11,711 bases of DNA from MWEH01 sp964392385 (lineage in GTDB: Bacteria > Bacillota > Clostridia > Christensenellales > DTU072): positions 1-11,711 of the forward strand of contig CAYMPR010000032.1 of assembly GCA_964392385.1 (NCBI GenBank). Direction: 5' to 3'. The notes below the pieces were generated by a model. It searched no databases. It saw only the letters and a list, made by a program, of their open reading frames with translations, and was not told the DNA's origin. Of the stretch, positions 6,865 through 11,711 are shown in pieces. Each line of letters begins with the position of its first letter. Positions within the stretch are counted from its first letter, which is position 1. The position numbers were made by a program, and so were the translations under genes.

Positions 6865-8036
6865 ATGGATAAGAAGAATATTAAAAAAGTGGTTTTAGCA
6901 TATTCTGGAGGGCTTGATACATCAATAATCATACCGTGGCTCAAAGAAAACTATAATAACTGCGAAGTAATAGCAGTTTCTGGGAATGTTGGACAAGCAG
7001 ATGAGCTAGAGGGCTTAGAAGAAAAAGCCATTAAAACTGGTGCATCTAAAATATATATCGAAGATTTAACGGATGAGTTTGTAAATGACTTCATTATACC
7101 TACCGTTAAAGCTGGTGCTAAATACGAAGGTTATCTTCTTGGAACATCTTTTGCAAGACCAGTTATTGCCAAAAGACTAGTTGAAATTGCACTTAAAGAA
7201 AAGGCTGACGCTATATGTCATGGTTGCACGGGTAAAGGTAATGACCAGGTTAGATTTGAGCTTACAATTAAAGCTTTTGCGCCCGATATGCATGTAATTG
7301 CACCTTGGAGAGAGTGGTCAATTAAATCAAGAGAAGAGGAAATAGATTATGCTGAAGCTCATAATATTCCCCTAAAGATTAATCGCCAAACCAATTACTC
7401 TAAAGACAAAAACCTTTGGCATCTTTCTCACGAAGGACTTGATTTAGAGGATGCTGGGAACGAGCCTAAGTACTCTAAAAAGGGATTTTTGGAGATGTGT
7501 ATTCCACCAGAACAAGCAAAAGATGAGCCAACATATGTTGAATTAGAGTTTGAAAAAGGAATACCTACTGCAATAGATGGCAAAAAAATGAGCGCAAAGG
7601 ACATAATATATAAACTAAATAAGATAGGAGGCGAAAATGGTATAGGGCTACTTGATATCGTGGAAAATAGACTCGTTGGAATGAAGTGTAGAGGAGTATA
7701 CGAAACGCCAGGTGGAGAGATCCTATTTTTTGCCCATCAATATCTTGAAACTGTGTGCTTAGACAAAATGACCTCGCATAAAAAACAAGAGCTTGCAATT
7801 ACTTATGGAGAACTAGTATATAATGGCCAATGGTACACTCCACTTAAGGAAGCTTTGGATGCTTTTGTCAATAAAACGCAAGAAAACGTGACAGGAAAGG
7901 TAAAACTAAGACTATACAAAGGAAATATAATTAAAGCAGGTGTTTGGAGTGATTACTCTTTATACTCTGAAGCTATCGCAACCTTTGGAAAAGACAATAA
8001 ATATAACCAAGCAGATGCGGCAGGTTTTATCAATCT
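6865..8036 (+). CDS. argG: Argininosuccinate synthase (3' end lost in an assembly gap)
   Basis: Joins citrulline and aspartate with ATP to make argininosuccinate, the penultimate step of arginine synthesis, in the cytoplasm. The visible 391 residues (the last from the partial codon CTN, which is Leu) cover almost the entire protein of about 400. The N-terminal ATP-pyrophosphatase motif is AYSGGLDTS (12-20). GTSFARP (93-99), HGCTGKGNDQVRFEL (119-133) and APWREW (146-151) are the usual substrate and ATP-binding blocks, and NLWHLSHEG follows. The tail DAAGFINL matches the family's C-terminal region, so only about 10-20 residues are missing. The start is supported by GGAGG 7 bases upstream. It is first in the plus-strand arginine group and directly follows a good promoter. 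The frame continues through the Ns into argH, but this should not be read as a fusion. Confidence 0.95.
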
Positions 8037-8136
8037 NNNNNNNNNNNNNNNNNNNNNNNNNNNNNNNNNNNNNNNNNNNNNNNNNNNNNNNNNNNNNNNN
8101 NNNNNNNNNNNNNNNNNNNNNNNNNNNNNNNNNNNN
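8037..8136. other. Assembly gap (100 N) between argG and argH
   Basis: Exactly 100 N. The missing parts must include the last 10-20 residues of ArgG, its stop codon, any spacer with a ribosome site, and roughly the first 28 residues of ArgH. That needs at least about 120-150 bases, so the placeholder does not give the true length. Confidence 0.88.
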
Positions 8137-9429
8137 CAAGTAATGTATAAAGAAGACATACTAGGCTCTATTGCGCATGCTTTAATGCTTAAAAAAACTG
8201 GGATTATAGGTAGTGATGATGCAGATAAGATAGTTATTGCATTACAAGACATACTTGATTCTATTGAAAGTGGGAAAATTTCGATTAATCTTGCAGATGA
8301 GGATATACACTCTTATGTAGAAAACGAACTAGTAAAAAAGATAGGAAGTGTAGGGAAAATGCTACATACTGCAAGATCTAGAAACGACCAAGTTGCTTTG
8401 GATATAAGACTATATTTAAATGGCAAGGTTAAAGAAATAATAAAATTGATAAAAGATTTAGTAGTAGAGCTAAACACTAAGGCAGAAGAAAATCTAAATA
8501 CAGTAATGCCCGGGTATACGCACCTTCAAAAAGCTCAGCCAATCACATTTGCAGAACATCTTTTAGCTTATGAAATGATGCTTTTAAGAGATATTGACAG
8601 GCTAAAAGATATGCTAAAGAGAAGCTCAATTTCTCCTATAGGAGCTTGTGCTCTTGCGGGAACAACATACCCTATTGATAGAGAGTTTGAAGCACATGAG
8701 CTAGGATTAGAGAAGATTACTCAAAATAGTATGGATTCTGTATCCGATAGAGATTTTTTGTTGGAATTTCTAAGCGCAGCATCTATTTGTATGATGCATC
8801 TATCAAGACTATCAGAAGAAATAATTTTATGGACAAGTAGTGAGTTTAACTTTATTGAATTATCAGAAGCGTTTTCCACTGGTTCAAGTATAATGCCTCA
8901 AAAAAAGAATGCTGACATTGCAGAACTCGTTAGAGGAAAAACAGGGAGAGTATATGGTAATTTATTTGCCTTATTGACCGTTATGAAGGGGCTTCCACTT
9001 GCCTATAACAAGGATATGCAAGAAGATAAGGAATCGGTTTTTGATACAATTGAAACGCTATTTGCATGTTTATCAGTTTATGCTCCAATGATAAAAAGCA
9101 TGACAGTAAAAGTAGAGTCAATGAAAAAAGCATCGCTTTTAGGCTATATGAATGCAACCGATTTAGCGGACTACTTAACAAAAAAGGGTATGCCATTTAG
9201 AGATGCATATAAGCTAACTGGAGAAATAGTAGCTGATGCAATAGATAAAAATGTTGGACTCCACGAAATTCCCTTAGCTCAGTACAAGAAGTACTCTAAT
9301 TTGTTTGAAGAAGATGTATATAAAGAAATTGATATACTAAATTGCGTTATGAAGCGGAGTTCTGTTGGGGGGCCAGCACCAGCAAGCGTTATGAAACAAA
9401 TTAAATATGTAAAGGAACAAATTAAATAG
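8137..9429 (+). CDS. argH: Argininosuccinate lyase (5' end lost in an assembly gap)
   Basis: Splits argininosuccinate into arginine and fumarate, the last step of the pathway; a tetrameric cytoplasmic enzyme of the fumarase/aspartase superfamily. The visible 430 residues start at VMYKEDILGSIAHA, which corresponds to about residue 30 of full-length enzymes of about 460. Conserved blocks in order are LADEDIHSYVE (about 8290), HTARSRNDQVALD (about 8365-8403), PGYTHLQKAQPITFAEH (about 8509-8559, with the catalytic-region His), ALAGTTYPIDRE, SMDSVSDRDFLLEFLSA and the fumarate-lyase signature GSSIMPQKKN (8881-8910), which carries the catalytic loop Ser. The signature is followed by Ala instead of the usual Pro (KKNAD). 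The C-terminus is complete, with the stop codon at 9427-9429. argC begins 160 bases further on, with no terminator between. Confidence 0.94.
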   Translation, partial: QVMYKEDILGSIAHALMLKKTGIIGSDDADKIVIALQDILDSIESGKISINLADEDIHSYVENELVKKIGSVGKMLHTARSRNDQVALDIRLYLNGKVKEIIKLIKDLVVELNTKAEENLNTVMPGYTHLQKAQPITFAEHLLAYEMMLLRDIDRLKDMLKRSSISPIGACALAGTTYPIDREFEAHELGLEKITQNSMDSVSDRDFLLEFLSAASICMMHLSRLSEEIILWTSSEFNFIELSEAFSTGSSIMPQKKNADIAELVRGKTGRVYGNLFALLTVMKGLPLAYNKDMQEDKESVFDTIETLFACLSVYAPMIKSMTVKVESMKKASLLGYMNATDLADYLTKKGMPFRDAYKLTGEIVADAIDKNVGLHEIPLAQYKKYSNLFEEDVYKEIDILNCVMKRSSVGGPAPASVMKQIKYVKEQIK

Positions 9430-9589
9430 GGATAATCGAAATATGAGCGGTTATTAGTGACCAAAGTTATTGAAAGAAAAAGAAGCTTAAAGTAATAACA
9501 ACAAAAATAAACCTAATATTTTCTAATCCCAAAAGGTCAAAAGAATAACAAAACTAATAACATAAGCTACATTTAGGACAAGGAGTAAA

Positions 9590-10207
9590 ATGAAAAAGAT
9601 TTTCATAGATGGACAATATGGAACCACCGGTCTAAGTATATATGACAGGATTAAATCTATGGATCATATAGAATTTCTATCTGTTCCTGAAAAAAANNNN
9701 NNNNNNNNNNNNNNNNNNNNNNNNNNNNNNNNNNNNNNNNNNNNNNNNNNNNNNNNNNNNNNNNNNNNNNNNNNNNNNNNNNNNNNNNNNNNNNNNCTTA
9801 GCCAAAATCACAAGCATTTAAAAGAAATGAAGGCGATTACAAATATGAGCTATGAGCCTGCCTTTATACCAGTTGTTTCTAATTTTTATAGCGGTATGTT
9901 AGTTAGTGTCCCAATATTTAAAGATTCCCTTACAAAAAATAATGGCATTAACGAAATAAAGAAAGTAATGTCTGATAAATATAAAGGACCAGTAGTTAAA
10001 TACATTGAGAACATGTCAGAAGATGGATTTTTATCAGCATCTATGATGTCAGGCAAAGACTCCATGCAAATATCGGTTCTTGGAAATGAGGATAGAATAC
10101 TTCTTGTCTCGAGATTTGATAATCTTGGCAAAGGCGCCTCAGGAGCAGCTGTGCAATGTATGAACCTTGTGCTTGGGGAAAGTGAAGTTTATGGCTTAAA
10201 TCTGTAG
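9590..10207 (+). CDS. argC: N-acetyl-gamma-glutamyl-phosphate reductase, type 2 (interrupted by an assembly gap)
   Basis: Reduces N-acetylglutamyl phosphate to the semialdehyde with NADPH, the third step of ornithine synthesis. The N-terminus KIFIDGQYGTTGLSIYDRI carries the Rossmann-type GxxGTTGL motif in the form typical of the shorter type 2 ArgC (type 1 has GATGYTG). After the gap come NHKHLKEM, YEPAFIPVVSNFYSGMLVSVP and the C-terminal block FDNLGKGASGAAVQCMNL, all in the expected order. Only 35 + 136 residues are sequenced, against about 310 in type 2 enzymes, so about 130-145 residues including the catalytic Cys region are hidden in the gap. The start is supported by AAGGAG 5 bases before the ATG. 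The gene precedes argJ by 100 bases, and the pair fits the usual argCJB order. Confidence 0.9.
   Translation: MKKIFIDGQYGTTGLSIYDRIKSMDHIEFLSVPEKXXXXXXXXXXXXXXXXXXXXXXXXXXXXXXXXXXLSQNHKHLKEMKAITNMSYEPAFIPVVSNFYSGMLVSVPIFKDSLTKNNGINEIKKVMSDKYKGPVVKYIENMSEDGFLSASMMSGKDSMQISVLGNEDRILLVSRFDNLGKGASGAAVQCMNLVLGESEVYGLNL
9697..9796. other. Assembly gap (100 N) inside argC
   Basis: Exactly 100 N. Type 2 ArgC needs roughly 130-145 residues between the flanking segments, so the true missing length is probably near 400 bases. The frame kept across the Ns carries no information. Confidence 0.9.
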
Positions 10208-10307
10208 ATGAAAACCATATAATATAAAAAACTAGAATAATCAAAAAATAAAGGCAAAAAGAATTAATTAAAGACAAATAGATCATTAACAAAAGAGGAA
10301 AAAAGAT

Positions 10308-11534
10308 ATGGCTACAAAATTACATAAGATAAATGGCGGAGTGTGTGCGGCAAAGGGATTTAGTGCGAATGGAATTCATGCAGGAATTCGTAAAAACAAA
10401 CTTAAAAGAGATTTGGCATTAATTTTTAGCGAAGTTAGGGCATCTGCTGCTTGCGTATATACTACAAACCTTGTAAAAGGTGCTCCACTTGTTGTTACTG
10501 AAAGTAATATAGCAGATGGTTATGCTCAAGCAATTATTTGTAATAGTGGGAATGCAAACACTTGTAACGCAAATGGAATTGAAATAGCTACTTTAACTTG
10601 CTCTCTTCTAGGAAAAGAACTTCAAATTTCGAGTAAAGATGTTATTGTTGCCTCCACTGGCGTAATTGGGCAAGCAATGGATATAACACCAATAAAAAAT
10701 GGGATAAGTGAACTAGTTTTAGGGCTTGGCAAGGAAAAGAGCCAAATAGCTGCGGAAGGAATAATGACAACTGACACAAAGCTTAAAGAAATAGCGGTCT
10801 CATTTAATATAGGCGGTAAAGAGTGCCATATGGGTGGAATTGCAAAAGGTTCAGGCATGATTAATCCCAATATGGCGACAATGCTTGTCTTTATAACAAC
10901 AGACGTAGCAATTAATCCAAGTATGCTAAGTCTTGCGCTCAAAAACGACATTAAAAACACATTCAATATGGTTAGTGTAGATGGCGACACATCAACTAAT
11001 GATATGGTAGCGGTAATGGCAAACGGACTTGCAAAAAATACAATAATTGAAAAAACCGGGGACGACTTTAATTCTTTCAAAAAAGCACTTAATTTTGTTA
11101 ATAGCGCCCTATGCAAAATGATAGCAAAAGATGGAGAGGGTGCCACAAAACTATTAGTTGCAAAAGTGTACAAAGCAAAGAGCAAAAAAGATGCAAAAAT
11201 CATAGCAAAATCAGTAATAAGCTCCTCTTTAGTTAAAGCTGCTATGTTTGGAGCGGATGCAAATTGGGGTAGAGTGCTTTGTGCAATTGGATATAGTGGT
11301 GCAAAATGTGATGTAAATAAAGTAGATGTGTCTTTCATTTCTAAAAAAGGCAGAATCGATGTCTGTAAAGATGGACATGGGATAGCCTTTCAAGAGGATA
11401 AGGCAAAAATAGTACTATCTGCAGATGAAATTACAATAGAGATATACTTAAATGATAAAACCGGCAAAGCAACTGCTTGGGGATGCGATTTGACATATGA
11501 CTATGTAAAAATCAACGGAGACTATCGTACATAA
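10308..11534 (+). CDS. argJ: Bifunctional glutamate N-acetyltransferase / ornithine acetyltransferase
   Basis: Transfers the acetyl group from N-acetylornithine to glutamate, recycling acetyl in the arginine pathway; many family members also use acetyl-CoA, and whether this one does cannot be told from sequence. It is complete at 408 residues, normal for the family. It matures by self-cleavage between Ala190 and Thr191 within KGSGMINPNMATML, giving alpha and beta chains, with Thr191 as the nucleophile. Other conserved blocks are CNSGNANTCN near the N-terminus, STGVIGQ, VDGDTSTNDM, the DGEGATKL segment, ANWGRVLCAIGYSG and the canonical C-terminal TYDYVKINGDYRT. The ribosome site AGAGG lies about 9 bases upstream. 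It follows argC by 100 bases and precedes argB by 40 bases. Its presence indicates the cyclic (acetyl-recycling) route rather than ArgA/ArgE. Confidence 0.96.
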   Translation: MATKLHKINGGVCAAKGFSANGIHAGIRKNKLKRDLALIFSEVRASAACVYTTNLVKGAPLVVTESNIADGYAQAIICNSGNANTCNANGIEIATLTCSLLGKELQISSKDVIVASTGVIGQAMDITPIKNGISELVLGLGKEKSQIAAEGIMTTDTKLKEIAVSFNIGGKECHMGGIAKGSGMINPNMATMLVFITTDVAINPSMLSLALKNDIKNTFNMVSVDGDTSTNDMVAVMANGLAKNTIIEKTGDDFNSFKKALNFVNSALCKMIAKDGEGATKLLVAKVYKAKSKKDAKIIAKSVISSSLVKAAMFGADANWGRVLCAIGYSGAKCDVNKVDVSFISKKGRIDVCKDGHGIAFQEDKAKIVLSADEITIEIYLNDKTGKATAWGCDLTYDYVKINGDYRT

Positions 11535-11539
11535 AAACA

Positions 11540-11561
11540 AAAAAGTATAAAAATACTTTTT
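11540..11561 (+). repeat. AT-rich hairpin between argJ and argB
   Basis: AAAAAGTAT (11540-11548) pairs perfectly with ATACTTTTT (11553-11561) over 9 bp around an AAAA loop. It starts 6 bases after the argJ stop codon and ends 3 bases before the GGAGGG ribosome site of argB. The stem has only two G-C pairs and no separate T-tract, so it is unlikely to be a strong terminator; it may affect mRNA stability or argB translation. Confidence 0.5.
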
Positions 11562-11574
11562 AGCGGAGGGAAAA

Positions 11575-11711
11575 ATGGTTAATGAAGATAATAAAGTAAG
11601 TAATGCTGTTAGAGCAGAGGTATTAGTCCATGCTTTGCCATATATTCAAAAGTACAAAGACAAAATTGTTGTAATTAAATATGGTGGTAGCGCCATGGTA
11701 AATGCTCAGTT
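11575..11711 (+). CDS. argB: Acetylglutamate kinase, N-terminal part (runs off the window)
   Basis: Phosphorylates N-acetylglutamate with ATP, the second step of the acetylated ornithine route and often the feedback-controlled step. The 45 visible residues show the family start: a helix with RAEVLVHALPYIQKY (13-27), then the first beta strand and glycine motif IVVIKYGGSAM (31-41), whose Lys and Gly residues bind the ATP phosphates. The usual form is KYGGNAM; Ser in place of Asn is a mild variant. The start is supported by GGAGGG 4 bases upstream. An N-terminal helix of this kind is present in many ArgB proteins, but too little is visible to judge whether it is the arginine-sensitive type. The gene lies 40 bases downstream of argJ, probably in one transcript. 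Confidence 0.92.
   Translation, partial: MVNEDNKVSNAVRAEVLVHALPYIQKYKDKIVVIKYGGSAMVNAQ

Noticed and set aside
6744..6944. 66-codon minus-strand reading frame over the argG promoter and start
   Set aside because: It overlaps the argG start and promoter, has no ribosome site, and its predicted protein is a run of AT-codon residues with no family resemblance.
9470..9498. Possible promoter before argC (TTGAAA, 17-base spacer, TAATAA)
   Set aside because: The -10 matches only three of six consensus bases, so it is not distinguishable from chance in this AT-rich spacer.
10622..11338. 238-codon minus-strand reading frame opposite argJ
   Set aside because: It lies fully inside the well-conserved argJ gene on the opposite strand; its hydrophobic composition is what the complement of argJ codons produces, and no ribosome site is present.
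1..11711. CRISPR arrays, tRNA or rRNA genes, insertion sequences, toxin-antitoxin or defence genes
   Set aside because: Reading through both strands gave no repeat-spacer array, cloverleaf-like tRNA, transposase or recognisable defence protein.

Overview
The window looks like a chromosomal stretch of a low-GC, Gram-positive anaerobe, most likely a member of the Clostridia. The evidence is the AT-rich sequence, strong AGGAG/GGAGG ribosome sites before nearly every gene, sigma-A-like promoters, a lipoprotein signal peptide with a Gram-positive flavour, and a clustered arginine pathway in the order argG-argH-argC-argJ-argB. No genus can be named from the sequence alone.

Layout. (1) 1-258, plus strand: the C-terminal end of an RmuC-like protein, followed by a terminator hairpin that can work in both directions. 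(2) 335-6440, minus strand, read from right to left: an iron-dependent alcohol dehydrogenase, a ROK-family repressor, a GPH/MelB-type sugar-cation symporter, a DUF2804 protein and a DUF4349 lipoprotein with its own promoter. The first four look like a small uptake and metabolism locus with its own regulator; the substrate cannot be read from the sequence. (3) 6441-6864: a 424-base AT-rich divergent control region holding the argG promoter and five copies of TATGCA. (4) 6865-11711, plus strand: argG, argH, argC (type 2), argJ and the start of argB. These cover glutamate acetylation and the acetyl cycle (ArgJ), the kinase and reductase steps (ArgB, ArgC) and citrulline to arginine (ArgG, ArgH). 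argD, argF and carAB are not in view.

Three runs of exactly 100 N (3398-3497, 8037-8136, 9697-9796) are assembly gap placeholders. They interrupt the transporter, the argG/argH junction and argC. By family length, more than 100 bases is missing at each, so reading frames that run through the Ns are not real evidence. In particular, the apparent 854-residue ArgG-ArgH fusion is best explained as an artefact.

I found no clear new defence, mobile or RNA system. The points most worth a second look are the repeated TATGCA elements shared by the divergent control region and the transporter's upstream region, and an alcohol dehydrogenase that keeps its four metal ligands but has Tyr where the family usually has an active-site His.
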